Assembly (NCBI RefSeq): GCF_009914055.1
Contig: NZ_CP028271.1
Span: 1,116,001 to 1,180,000, forward strand
Origin: Mixta intestinalis
GTDB lineage: Bacteria > Pseudomonadota > Gammaproteobacteria > Enterobacterales > Enterobacteriaceae
Length of the DNA: 64,000 bases
Direction: 5' to 3'
The notes beneath the pieces were generated by a model, which was not told the DNA's origin, searched no databases, and was given only the letters and a program-made list of their open reading frames with translations. Within the stretch, counting starts at the first letter, position 1; the number at the start of each line of letters is the position of its first letter. A program made the position numbers and the translations under genes. This document shows, one piece after another, positions 50,922-59,288 of the stretch.

Positions 50922-52361
50922 ATGTTATTAACGCATCGATTTTCACCGCTTGTTGTTCCCCTGTTATTAAGCAGCCTTTTTTGTCTGCCTGATGCTTACG
51001 CCTTCCAGAGCGACCGCCAGGTTCCGGACGCACCGTTTCACGATCCGGCCCGCTTTAGCACCATGCAGCAGCAGCTTCCCAGCCTCGATGTGGTTCCCGA
51101 TCGCAGCGATGCCTTTTCCACGCGCCTGGCGCAGATAGCGAAAAGCATCGGCGAGGCGAGTAAGAACGCCAGCGATGTTTCCTTCGGTCAGCAGGCGGGA
51201 GAGTGGGCGTTTAATCATCTGCGTGATGAGCTGGCCGATCGGCTGGTAAATGAAGGGCAGTCGCTGCTCTCGCCCTATGGCACGGCGCAGCTGGCGCTAC
51301 AGGTCGATATGGAGGGCAACTTTAACGGTAGCGGCGGGCAGCTACTGACGCCCTGGCAGGATAATTATCAGTACCTGACTTTTTCCCAACTTGGCGTCAC
51401 GCAGACCCATGACGGGCTGGTGGGCAATGCCGGACTGGGGCAGCGTTGGGTCGCGGGCAACTGGCTGCTGGGCTATAACGCGCTGGTGGATCGTCAGTTC
51501 GACTCCGGCTCACAGCGCGCTTCACTGGGGACCGAGGCCTGGGGCGATTTTCTGCACCTTTCGGCAAACTACTATGCGCCGCTCGGCGGCTGGCGCAACA
51601 GCAGTGATACGCAACAGTATCGCATGGCGCGCGGCTACGATATCACTACCCAGGGCTACCTGCCTTTTTACCGCCAGCTGGGCGTTTCAGTCACCTGGGA
51701 GCGATATCTTGGCGATCGGGTCGATCTGTTTAACAATGGCAGCCCGGAGAAAAATCCGGTGGCGGTGAAGGTGGGGGTCAACTATACGCCGGTGCCGCTG
51801 CTGACCTTTACCGCTTCGCATAAGGAAGGTGAAAGCGGGCAGTCGCAGGATCAGCTGGGGATGCGTATCAACTATCGCCCCGGCGTGGCGCTGCGTAAGC
51901 AGCTTTCAGCCGATAATGTTGCGCAGGCGCGATCGTTGCGCGGCAGCCGCTACGATCTGGTTGAACGTAATACCACGCCGGTGCTGGAATTTCGTCAGCG
52001 CAAAACGCTGTCGGTGTTCCTGGCGACACCGCCCTGGCAGTTAAGTCCGGGAGAGACGCTGCCGCTGAAGCTACAGATTCGCGCCGCCCATCCGATTACC
52101 GCCGTTAGCTGGCAGGGCGATACCCAGGCGCTGAGCCTGACGCCGCCGCCGGATAACCGCAGCCCCCATGGCTGGTCGGTGATTATGCCCGCCTGGGATA
52201 GCACGCCAGGGGCCAGCAACCAGTATCGCCTGTCGGTAACGGTGGAGGATGATAAGCAACAGCGGGTGACCTCCAACTGGATTACGTTACAGCTACAGCC
52301 GCCGATGCTGTTGGAGGCGGAGCACGATCGTTTTGAGCTGATAACGCCAGCCGCACCGTGA
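50922..52361 (+). CDS. ychO: Inverse autotransporter YchO (intimin/invasin-like beta-barrel)
   Basis: 479 residues. The signal peptide ends at DAYA. An N-terminal helical stretch precedes the inverse-autotransporter barrel, with QAGEWAFNHLRDELADRLVNEGQSLLSPYGTAQLALQVDMEG, YLTFSQLGVTQTHDGLVGNAGLGQRW and GNWLLGYNALVDRQFDSGSQRASLGTEAWGDFLHLSANYYAPLGGWR, then VGVNYTPVPLLTFTASHKEGESGQ. A single Ig-like passenger domain of about 120 residues follows, not the long repeat stalk of intimins. E. coli YchO has the same short form and lies near the chaABC genes. It may aid adhesion or biofilm formation; evidence for that comes from E. coli relatives. Confidence 0.88.
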   Translation: MLLTHRFSPLVVPLLLSSLFCLPDAYAFQSDRQVPDAPFHDPARFSTMQQQLPSLDVVPDRSDAFSTRLAQIAKSIGEASKNASDVSFGQQAGEWAFNHLRDELADRLVNEGQSLLSPYGTAQLALQVDMEGNFNGSGGQLLTPWQDNYQYLTFSQLGVTQTHDGLVGNAGLGQRWVAGNWLLGYNALVDRQFDSGSQRASLGTEAWGDFLHLSANYYAPLGGWRNSSDTQQYRMARGYDITTQGYLPFYRQLGVSVTWERYLGDRVDLFNNGSPEKNPVAVKVGVNYTPVPLLTFTASHKEGESGQSQDQLGMRINYRPGVALRKQLSADNVAQARSLRGSRYDLVERNTTPVLEFRQRKTLSVFLATPPWQLSPGETLPLKLQIRAAHPITAVSWQGDTQALSLTPPPDNRSPHGWSVIMPAWDSTPGASNQYRLSVTVEDDKQQRVTSNWITLQLQPPMLLEAEHDRFELITPAAP

Positions 52362-52416
52362 TTGTAAATCGTTCAGCAATGCGATGGGAAAAGGTGTTTT
52401 CACTGGAAAGGCAGAC

Positions 52417-52448
52417 AAAAAAGCGGGGCCACGATGATGGCGGCCCCG
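52417..52448 (-). terminator. Terminator of the cytochrome bd operon
   Basis: On the minus strand a GGGGCC-(GCCATCATCGT)-GGCCCC hairpin is followed by GCTTTTTTG, just after the DUF2474 gene. It lies between converging genes. Confidence 0.78.
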
Positions 52449-52454
52449 GCAGGA

Positions 52455-52613
52455 TTAATGCACTTTCAGCCCCGCTGCGGTCATCAGCATACGGAACAGG
52501 CTGGCTACCACAAACAGCGCCAGCACGCTGCCGCCCCAGATAATCGCCATCCACAACAGCCGTCGCCAGAGCGGCTGCTTTACGCTTTTTTCCGTCATAC
52601 GCTGCATTAACAT
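52455..52613 (-). CDS. DUF2474 small membrane subunit of the bd-type oxidase
   Basis: 52 residues: MLMQRMTEKSVKQPLWRRLLW, then a single membrane helix (MAIIWGGSVLALFVVASLFRML) and MTAAGLKVH. GGAGG lies five bases before the ATG at 52613. The sequence pattern (W.RLLW...IWGGSVLAL...FR..M...GLK.H) fits the DUF2474 family, which is found after cyanide-insensitive cytochrome bd genes. Like CydX for CydAB, it probably stabilises the oxidase. It starts 12 bases after cioB. Confidence 0.85.
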   Translation of the reverse strand: MLMQRMTEKSVKQPLWRRLLWMAIIWGGSVLALFVVASLFRMLMTAAGLKVH

Positions 52614-52625
52614 AGCCGCCTCCGA

Positions 52626-53636
52626 TTAATGGTAACCCTGTTCAGGATCGATTTTGCCGCGGAACACGTAGTAGCTCCAGAAGGTGTAGACCAGGATCAG
52701 CGGAATAATAAACAGCGCCCCTACCAGCATGAAGCCCTGACTCTCCGGCGGTGAAGAGGCGGCGCGGAAGCTGATATCCGGCGGTATCAGATTCGGCCAG
52801 ATACTGATGCCGAGTCCGCTGAAACCGAGAAATACCAGCACCAGCGTCAGGATAAAAGGCGCATAGTGCGCGTCAGGTAGCCAGGCGTTACGCCACAGCG
52901 CCCAGGAAACCAGCAGCACCAGAATTGGTACCGGCAGGAAGAAGAACAGGTTCGGCGTGGTAAACCAGCGCTCGGCAATCGCCTGATGCGTCAGCGGTGT
53001 CCAGACGCTGACAATCGCCATCACGACCAGCAGTGCCAGCAGCAACGGACGCGCCAGTTTACGCATGGTTTGCAGCAGATGACCTTCGGTTTTAATAATC
53101 AGCCAGCTGGCACCCAGCAACGCATAGGCCACCACCAACCCCAGTCCACAGAACAGGCTGAACGGGCTGATCCAGTCAAACACGCTGCCTGCCCATTCGC
53201 GTCCCTCTACCGGGAAACCGTTCAGGAAAGCACCCAGCACCACGCCCTGGGCGAAGGTGGCGATAAAGGAACCGGCGATAAAGGATTTATCCCAGAAGGC
53301 GCGGTGTGATTCGGTGGCCTTAAAGCGGAACTCAAAGGCGACGCCGCGAAAAATCAGCCCGATCAGCATAATGGTTAGCGGAATAGCCAGCGCATCCAGA
53401 ATTACCGAGTAGGCAAGCGGGAAGGCACCAAACAGCCCGGCACCTCCCATTACCAGCCAGGTTTCGTTGCCGTCCCAGACCGGTGCCACGGTGTTCATCA
53501 TCACGTCGCGATCGCGACTTTCACGCACCAGCGGATAGAGCAGGCCGATGCCCAGGTCAAAGCCGTCCATCACCACATACATCAGTATGCTGAACACAAT
53601 GATGACGAACCAGATCAGCGGAAGATCGATACCCAT
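52626..53636 (-). CDS. cioB: Cytochrome bd ubiquinol oxidase subunit II, CioB type
   Basis: 336 residues with about eight to nine membrane helices. The N-terminal IDLPLIWFVIIVFSILMYVVMDGFDLGIGLLYPLVRESRDRDVMMNTVAPVWDGNETWLVMGGAGLFGAFPLAYSVIL is diagnostic of CydB/CioB (GFDLG and WDGNETWLV). The ATG at 53636 overlaps the cioA stop (TGATG) and has GGAGG upstream. It supports subunit I and quinol oxidation in the inner membrane. Length and the DUF2474 neighbour favour the cyanide-insensitive (CIO) subgroup over classical CydAB. Confidence 0.92.
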   Translation of the reverse strand: MGIDLPLIWFVIIVFSILMYVVMDGFDLGIGLLYPLVRESRDRDVMMNTVAPVWDGNETWLVMGGAGLFGAFPLAYSVILDALAIPLTIMLIGLIFRGVAFEFRFKATESHRAFWDKSFIAGSFIATFAQGVVLGAFLNGFPVEGREWAGSVFDWISPFSLFCGLGLVVAYALLGASWLIIKTEGHLLQTMRKLARPLLLALLVVMAIVSVWTPLTHQAIAERWFTTPNLFFFLPVPILVLLVSWALWRNAWLPDAHYAPFILTLVLVFLGFSGLGISIWPNLIPPDISFRAASSPPESQGFMLVGALFIIPLILVYTFWSYYVFRGKIDPEQGYH

Positions 53637-55072
53637 CACTTAATTCCTCCCAGTTCATCTTTCTTATGCTCATCAAGCGACTCATCGGCAGCGGAGAGCG
53701 GGCGTGCAGGGGTGCGCGCCATACCGGGGCCACCTTTAGGCGGATGATCGACAAATGGCTGCGGGCCACGGCCAATCAGCTTCAGCAGATAGACCACGCC
53801 GACGCCAAATACCGAGGCATAGACCAGAATAAAAGCCAGCAGGCTGATCGACATATGCAGCGTCCCGTGATGGGATACTGCGTCACGGGTACGCAGCAGG
53901 CCATAAACCACCCACGGCTGACGCCCCACCTCGGTGGTAAACCAGCCAGCGAGAATAGCAATCAGGCCTGATGGTCCCATAACCAGAGCAAAGCGGTGGA
54001 ACAGACGCTGATCGTACAGACGCTTGCGCAGGCGCAGTACCAGGCTCCATACCCCCGCCAGCACCATCAGCAGCCCCATCGCCACCATAATACGGAAGGA
54101 CCAGAAAACGATGGTGGAGTCAGGACGATCCTCCGGCGGGAAGCTTTTCAGCGCCGGGATCTGTTTGGTCAGGCTGTGCGTCAGAATCACGCTACCCAGT
54201 ACCGGAATTTCCAGCGCATATTTGGTCTCTTCCGCCTGCATATCGGGCCAGCCGAACAGGATAAGCGGCGTCGCTTCGCCCGGCACGTTTTCCCAGTGCC
54301 CTTCGATAGCGGCGATTTTTGCCGGCTGATGCTCCAGCGTATTCAGGCCGTGGGCATCGCCAATGCCGGCCTGAATCGGCGCGACGATCAGCGCCATCCA
54401 CATCGCCATTGAGAACATTCTTTTGATCGCCGGGCTTTTATTGCCGCGCAGCAGATGCCAGGCACCGGACGCGCCGACAAAAAAGGCGGTGGTCAGGAAC
54501 GAAGCGGTGGCCATATGCAGCAGGCGATAGGGGAAGGAAGGGTTAAACACCACTTTCAACCACTCCGCCGGGATCAGCTGGCCGTTAACCACCTCATAGC
54601 CCTGCGGCGTATGCATAAAGCTGTTGGAAGCGAGTATCCAGAAAGTCGACATCAAAGTGCCCAGTGCCACCATACAGGTAGAGAAGAAATGCAGACCGGG
54701 ACCGACACGGTTCCAGCCGAACATCATCACCCCAAGGAATCCCGCTTCCAGGAAGAAGGCGGTCAGCACTTCATAGGTCAGCAGCGGGCCGGTAATACTG
54801 CCCGCAAAGGCGGAAAAGCCGCTCCAGTTAGTACCGAACTGATAAGCCATCACCAGCCCCGATACCACGCCCATACCAAAGTTCACAGCGAAAATTTTCA
54901 ACCAGAAATGATACAGATCGCGCCAGGTCTCATTACGGGTTTTCAGCCACAACGCTTCCAGCACCATCAGAAAACTGGCCAGACCGATGGTAATGGCCGG
55001 AAAGATAATGTGAAAAGATACCGTGAACGCGAATTGGATCCTTGCCAGTTCGAACGCGTCTAAACCGAACAT
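53636..55072 (-). CDS. cioA: Cytochrome bd ubiquinol oxidase subunit I, CioA type
   Basis: 478 residues; classical CydA of E. coli has 522. The start reads LDAFELARIQFAFTVSFHIIFPAITIGLASFL, with the haem-ligand His in SFHIIFP. GLVMAYQFGTNWSGFSAFAGSITGPLL, FFLEAGFLGVMMFGW (the conserved glutamate) and GWFTTEVGRQPWVVYGLLRT (GRQPW, with haem b ligand Met earlier) follow. The Q-loop is short, as in CioA-type enzymes. Reduces O2 to water using ubiquinol, without proton pumping but with low sensitivity to cyanide in this subgroup. The ATG at 55072 has GAGGTAG; the longer frame to 55138 is unlikely. Confidence 0.92.
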   Translation of the reverse strand: MFGLDAFELARIQFAFTVSFHIIFPAITIGLASFLMVLEALWLKTRNETWRDLYHFWLKIFAVNFGMGVVSGLVMAYQFGTNWSGFSAFAGSITGPLLTYEVLTAFFLEAGFLGVMMFGWNRVGPGLHFFSTCMVALGTLMSTFWILASNSFMHTPQGYEVVNGQLIPAEWLKVVFNPSFPYRLLHMATASFLTTAFFVGASGAWHLLRGNKSPAIKRMFSMAMWMALIVAPIQAGIGDAHGLNTLEHQPAKIAAIEGHWENVPGEATPLILFGWPDMQAEETKYALEIPVLGSVILTHSLTKQIPALKSFPPEDRPDSTIVFWSFRIMVAMGLLMVLAGVWSLVLRLRKRLYDQRLFHRFALVMGPSGLIAILAGWFTTEVGRQPWVVYGLLRTRDAVSHHGTLHMSISLLAFILVYASVFGVGVVYLLKLIGRGPQPFVDHPPKGGPGMARTPARPLSAADESLDEHKKDELGGIK

Positions 55073-55227
55073 AGCTACCTCGAAATATTCATTAATAAGC
55101 TTCCAGTGGAAGGAGAAGTCCTTGCCGTAACAGAACAAGTGTAGAAGAGGGATCAGTGAACCACAGAAATGTTAGGTATAACAGAAACAGAAAGTGAGAT
55201 AATACCTATAACAGTGACGGGTTGCAT

Positions 55228-55244
55228 TGCACCTTTTTGATGCA
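55228..55244 (+). promoter_or_regulatory. NtrC-binding site upstream of astC
   Basis: TGCACCTTTTTGATGCA matches the NtrC consensus TGCACC-N5-GGTGCA with one mismatch. It lies about 230 bases upstream of the sigma-54 promoter, a usual enhancer distance. Confidence 0.75.
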
Positions 55245-55473
55245 TAACGCCTTTTTACTGTGCTTGTTTTGCCCTTTTTTAACAGCAAATGTTATTCATG
55301 ATCACAAAAGCGATATTTTATTTTACTTCTGCATAATTCCGCTAATTTTTTTGCCGGAAATGGCGGCGGCTCGGATAGTTATTCACTATTTATGCAATTA
55401 ATTTGCATATCGTCAGGTTGTAACCTGTTGATATTTGTAATATACGGGCATTCTATGCATCTTTAACGCTGGC

Positions 55474-55489
55474 TGGCATAAAGCGTGCA
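55474..55489 (+). promoter_or_regulatory. Sigma-54 promoter of the ast operon
   Basis: TGGCATAAAGCGTGCA has the invariant GG (55475-55476) and GC (55487-55488) separated by exactly 10 bases, as required for RpoN. It lies about 85 bases before the astC start. In E. coli, astC is transcribed from an RpoN promoter activated by NtrC, with ArgR as accessory factor. Confidence 0.78.
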
Positions 55490-55573
55490 CTCTAGAGTAG
55501 AGCTGCAATGAATCATTTCATTAACATAAATTAAACTTTTGATTCACCCACCGGGTGACGCTACGAGGCCGCT

Positions 55574-56791
55574 ATGCAACAGTCAGTTTCTCGTCAGGAT
55601 TTTGATCGCTGGATGGTTCCCGCTTATTCGCCAGCCAGCTTTGTGCCGGATCGGGCGGAAGGCTCCCGCGTATGGGATGAAAACGGCAAGGAATATATTG
55701 ATTTTGCCGGTGGCATTGCTGTGAACGCGCTGGGACATGCGCATCCTGAGCTGCAACAGGCGTTACAGCAGCAGGCGGCTAAGCTGTGGCATACCGGCAA
55801 CGGCTATACCAACGCGCCCATTTTGCGCCTGGCGAAACAGCTGATTGACGCCACCTTTGCCGATCGGGTCTTTTTCTGTAACTCCGGTGCCGAGGCGAAT
55901 GAAGCGGCGCTGAAGCTGGCACGTAAATATGCACATGAGCAGAGCGGGCCGGAAAAAAGCGGCATCGTCGCGTTTAAAAACGCGTTTCACGGACGTACGC
56001 TGTTTACCGTTACCGCTGGCGGTCAGCCCGCCTATTCAAAAGATTTCGCGCCGCTGCCGCCTGCGATTGACCACGCCGTGTTTAACGATCTTGCGTCGGC
56101 GGCGCAGCTTATTGGCCCGCAAACCGCGGCGGTTATCGTTGAGCCGATTCAGGGCGAAGGCGGCGTTGTGCCTGCCGATCCCGCTTTCCTGCGCGGCCTG
56201 CGTGAACTGTGCGACCGCCACAACGCGCTGCTGATTTTTGATGAGGTACAGAGCGGTGTAGGCCGTACCGGTGCGCTCTATGCCTATATGCATTACGGCG
56301 TTACGCCAGATATTCTCAGCACCGCGAAAGCGCTGGGCGGTGGTTTCCCCATCGGCGCGATGCTCACCACTGAAAAACTGGCCGCGACGCTGAATGTCGG
56401 CAGTCATGGCACCACCTACGGCGGCAACCCGCTGGCGGGCGCGGTAGGCGGTAAGGTGATGGAGCTGATTAACCGCCCGGAAGTGCTGGAGGGCGTGCAG
56501 CTGCGTCATCGCTGGTTTACCGATGGCCTGAACGCTATCAACCAGCGCCTGCATCTGTTTAAAGAGGTACGCGGCCTGGGCCTGCTGATTGGCGCGGTGC
56601 TGAATGAAGATTTCAGCGGCAAGGCGAAACAGATTAGCCTTGCGGCGGCAGAAGAGGGCGTGATGGTGCTGATTGCCGGTGCCAACGTGGTGCGTTTTGC
56701 GCCGTCGCTGATTATCAGTGAGCAAGAGGTGAAGGAAGGCCTGGCTCGTTTTGAACGCGCCTGTGAAGCGCTGCTAAAAGGAGCGCCGTGA
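55574..56791 (+). CDS. astC: Succinylornithine transaminase
   Basis: 405 residues, class III PLP aminotransferase. Third step of the arginine succinyltransferase (AST) pathway: N2-succinylornithine plus 2-oxoglutarate gives succinylglutamate semialdehyde plus glutamate. It has the PLP-binding NSGAEANEAALKLARKYA, the metal/PLP Asp in LLIFDEVQSGVGRTG and the Schiff-base lysine in STAKALGGGFPIGAML (about residue 252). First gene of astCADBE. A paralogue, ArgD, has the same fold; position in the ast operon decides the name. The stop overlaps the astA start (TGATG). Confidence 0.96.
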   Translation: MQQSVSRQDFDRWMVPAYSPASFVPDRAEGSRVWDENGKEYIDFAGGIAVNALGHAHPELQQALQQQAAKLWHTGNGYTNAPILRLAKQLIDATFADRVFFCNSGAEANEAALKLARKYAHEQSGPEKSGIVAFKNAFHGRTLFTVTAGGQPAYSKDFAPLPPAIDHAVFNDLASAAQLIGPQTAAVIVEPIQGEGGVVPADPAFLRGLRELCDRHNALLIFDEVQSGVGRTGALYAYMHYGVTPDILSTAKALGGGFPIGAMLTTEKLAATLNVGSHGTTYGGNPLAGAVGGKVMELINRPEVLEGVQLRHRWFTDGLNAINQRLHLFKEVRGLGLLIGAVLNEDFSGKAKQISLAAAEEGVMVLIAGANVVRFAPSLIISEQEVKEGLARFERACEALLKGAP

Positions 56792-57825
56792 TGATGTATA
56801 TCCGTCCTGTCGAACGTGACGATCTGCCGCAGCTGATGGAGCTGGCAGGAAAAACCGGCGGCGGCCTGACCTCGCTGCCTGCCGACAGTAAAACCCTGGC
56901 GGCGCGCATTGAGCGCTCGCTGCAAACCTGGCAGGATAAGCTGCCGCGCGCCCAGCAGGGCTATGTTTTCGTGCTGGCTGACAGCACTACCCATCGCGCC
57001 TGCGGCATTTGCGCGATTGAAGTGGCGGTGGGGCTGGAAGATCCCTGGTATAACTTTCGCGTCGGCACCCAGGTGCACGCTTCGAAAGAGCTGAACGTTT
57101 ATAACAATCTTGCCACGCTCTCGCTGAGCAATGACCACACCGGCAGCAGCGAGCTTTGTACGCTGTTTCTCGACCCGGAGAAGCGCGACGGTAAAAACGG
57201 TTATTTATTGTCGAAATCACGTTTTCTGTTTATGGCGGCTTTTCGCGACCGCTTTATGACGCGCGTGGTGGCAGAAATGCGCGGCGTCAGCGATGAGCAG
57301 GGGCGTTCTCCCTTCTGGGAGAGCGTCGGCAGCCGCTTTTTCTCAATGGATTTCGCTCATGCCGATTTTCTGAGCGGTACCGGGCAGAAGGCGTTTATCG
57401 CCGAGCTGATGCCCAAGCATCCGCTCTATGTGCATTATCTGTCGTCTGATGCCCAGGCGGTAATCGGCAAAGTGCATCCACAAACCGCGCCAGCGCGCGC
57501 GGTGCTGGAATCTGAAGGGTTCCGTTATCAGAACTACGTCGATATTTTTGACGGCGGCCCGACGCTGGAGTGCGATATCGATCGCATTCGGGCGGTGCGT
57601 GAAAGCCGTTTGCTTACCGCAGAGGTGGGCGACGCTCCGCAGGACGATCTGCCGCTCTGTCTGGTAAGCAACGATAACTATCACCATTTTCGCGTGCTGC
57701 TGCTGCGCGCCGATGTGCAGCAGGAAACGCTGCGCATTCCGGCGCAGGCCGCAGAAATTTTACGCTGCCAGCCCGGCGACGCGCTGCGGGTGGTGCCACT
57801 TTGTAGCGAGGAGAAAACAGCATGA
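56791..57825 (+). CDS. astA: Arginine N-succinyltransferase
   Basis: 344 residues, as in E. coli. First step of the AST pathway: succinyl-CoA plus arginine gives N2-succinylarginine. It has a GNAT-like fold with MMYIRPVERDDLPQLMELAGKTGGGLTSLPAD at the start, DPWYNFRVGTQVHASKELNVYN, LSNDHTGSSELCTLFLDPEKRDGKNGYLLSKSRFLFMAAF and FFSMDFAHADFLSGTGQKAFIAELMPKHPLYV. The ATG at 56791 overlaps the astC stop and has AAGGAG. The stop overlaps astD by four bases. Confidence 0.97.
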   Translation: MMYIRPVERDDLPQLMELAGKTGGGLTSLPADSKTLAARIERSLQTWQDKLPRAQQGYVFVLADSTTHRACGICAIEVAVGLEDPWYNFRVGTQVHASKELNVYNNLATLSLSNDHTGSSELCTLFLDPEKRDGKNGYLLSKSRFLFMAAFRDRFMTRVVAEMRGVSDEQGRSPFWESVGSRFFSMDFAHADFLSGTGQKAFIAELMPKHPLYVHYLSSDAQAVIGKVHPQTAPARAVLESEGFRYQNYVDIFDGGPTLECDIDRIRAVRESRLLTAEVGDAPQDDLPLCLVSNDNYHHFRVLLLRADVQQETLRIPAQAAEILRCQPGDALRVVPLCSEEKTA

Positions 57826-59288
57826 CGCACTGCATTAATGGTCAATGGATCGCCGGCAGCGGAGAATCTTTCAGTAAAAACGATCCGGTAGACGGTACAC
57901 CGCTATGGCGCGGCAACGCTGCTGATGCGCAACAGGTCGCCGCCGCCTGTGAAGCGGCACGCGCTGCCTTCCCCGCCTGGGCGCGTCAGCCTTTTGCGGC
58001 GCGTCAGGCTATCGTAGAAAAATTCGCCGCGCAGCTGGAACAGCATAAAACTGCGCTGAGCGAAACTATCGCCAGTGAAACCGGCAAGCCGCGCTGGGAG
58101 GCGCAAACCGAAGTGCAGGCGATGATCAACAAAATCGCCATTTCGGTTAAGGCGTATCACGCACGCACCGGCAGTCATCAGGAGGCGGAAAGCGCGCTGC
58201 GCCATCGTCCGCATGGCGTGCTGGCGGTGTTTGGTCCCTACAACTTTCCGGGGCATCTGCCTAACGGCCATATTGTTCCGGCGCTGCTGGCGGGCAACTG
58301 CGTGGTGTTTAAACCCAGTGAGCTGACGCCGCTGACCGCAGAAAAAACGCTGCGTCTCTGGCTGGAAGCGGGCGTGCCGCCGGGCGTGATTAATCTGGTG
58401 CAGGGCGGGCGCAATACCGGGCAGGCGCTGGCGCAGCAGCCGCAGATTGACGGCCTGCTGTTTACCGGCAGCGCCAGTACCGGCTATCAGCTGCATCGGC
58501 AGTTTGCCGGGCAGCCAGAGAAGATGCTGGCGCTGGAGATGGGCGGCAACAATGCGCTGATCGTGGAAGATGTGCCTGATATCGATGCGGCGGTGCATAT
58601 CGCCGTGCAGTCTGCTTTTATTACCGCTGGTCAGCGCTGCACCTGCGCCCGTCGCCTGCTGGTGAAACGCGGTGCTGAGGGAGATGCCTTCCTGCAAAGG
58701 CTGGTGGCGGTGACGCAGCGGCTACGCATCGGGCGCTGGAACGATGAGCCGCAGCCTTTTATGGGCAGCGTAATTTCACCGCAGGCCGCCGGACATATCT
58801 GGCAGGAGTGGCAGAAGCGCGTCACTCTGGGCGGCAAGGTGCTGTTAAAAATGCGCTGGCCAGCTAACGACAGCGCGCTGCTGACGCCGGGCATCATTGA
58901 TGTTACCGATATAAAAACGTTGCCGGATGAGGAAGTTTTTGGTCCGCTGCTGGCGGTGGTGCGCTACGACAGCTTTGACCAGGCGATTGCGCTGGCTAAC
59001 AGCACGCGCTACGGGCTGGCGTGTGGACTGATTTCGCCGCAGCGGGAGAAATTTGACCAGCTGCTGCTGGAAGCGCGGGCGGGTATCGTCAACTGGAACA
59101 AACCCCTGACCGGGGCCGCCAGCAGCGCGCCGTTCGGCGGTATCGGTGCTTCCGGCAACCACCGCGCCAGCGCCTGGTATGCGGCGGACTACTGCGCCTG
59201 GCCGATGGCCTCGCTGGAAACGCCTGACCTGACGCTGCCTGAGACGCTGGCACCGGGACTCGATTTCAGTCAACAGGAGATGCGTTAA
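57822..59288 (+). CDS. astD: Succinylglutamate-semialdehyde dehydrogenase
   Basis: 488 residues, NAD-dependent aldehyde dehydrogenase. Fourth AST step: N-succinylglutamate semialdehyde to N-succinylglutamate. It has VFGPYNFPGHLPNGHIVPALLAGNCVVFKPSE, the nucleotide motif LFTGSASTGYQLH, catalytic glutamate in LALEMGGNNALIV, catalytic cysteine in ITAGQRCTCARRLLV (about residue 278) and EEVFGPLLAVVRYDSFDQAIALANSTRYGLACGL. The NxxGNN segment is typical of AstD. It overlaps astA by four bases and astB by one. Confidence 0.97.
   Translation: MTHCINGQWIAGSGESFSKNDPVDGTPLWRGNAADAQQVAAACEAARAAFPAWARQPFAARQAIVEKFAAQLEQHKTALSETIASETGKPRWEAQTEVQAMINKIAISVKAYHARTGSHQEAESALRHRPHGVLAVFGPYNFPGHLPNGHIVPALLAGNCVVFKPSELTPLTAEKTLRLWLEAGVPPGVINLVQGGRNTGQALAQQPQIDGLLFTGSASTGYQLHRQFAGQPEKMLALEMGGNNALIVEDVPDIDAAVHIAVQSAFITAGQRCTCARRLLVKRGAEGDAFLQRLVAVTQRLRIGRWNDEPQPFMGSVISPQAAGHIWQEWQKRVTLGGKVLLKMRWPANDSALLTPGIIDVTDIKTLPDEEVFGPLLAVVRYDSFDQAIALANSTRYGLACGLISPQREKFDQLLLEARAGIVNWNKPLTGAASSAPFGGIGASGNHRASAWYAADYCAWPMASLETPDLTLPETLAPGLDFSQQEMR

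Noticed and set aside
55500..55550. Possible ArgR boxes before astC
   Set aside because: Segments such as TGAATCATTTCATT match only half of the ARG-box pattern; too weak to annotate.
56036..57138. Long antisense frames across astC and astA
   Set aside because: High-GC shadow frames; sense proteins are unmistakable.
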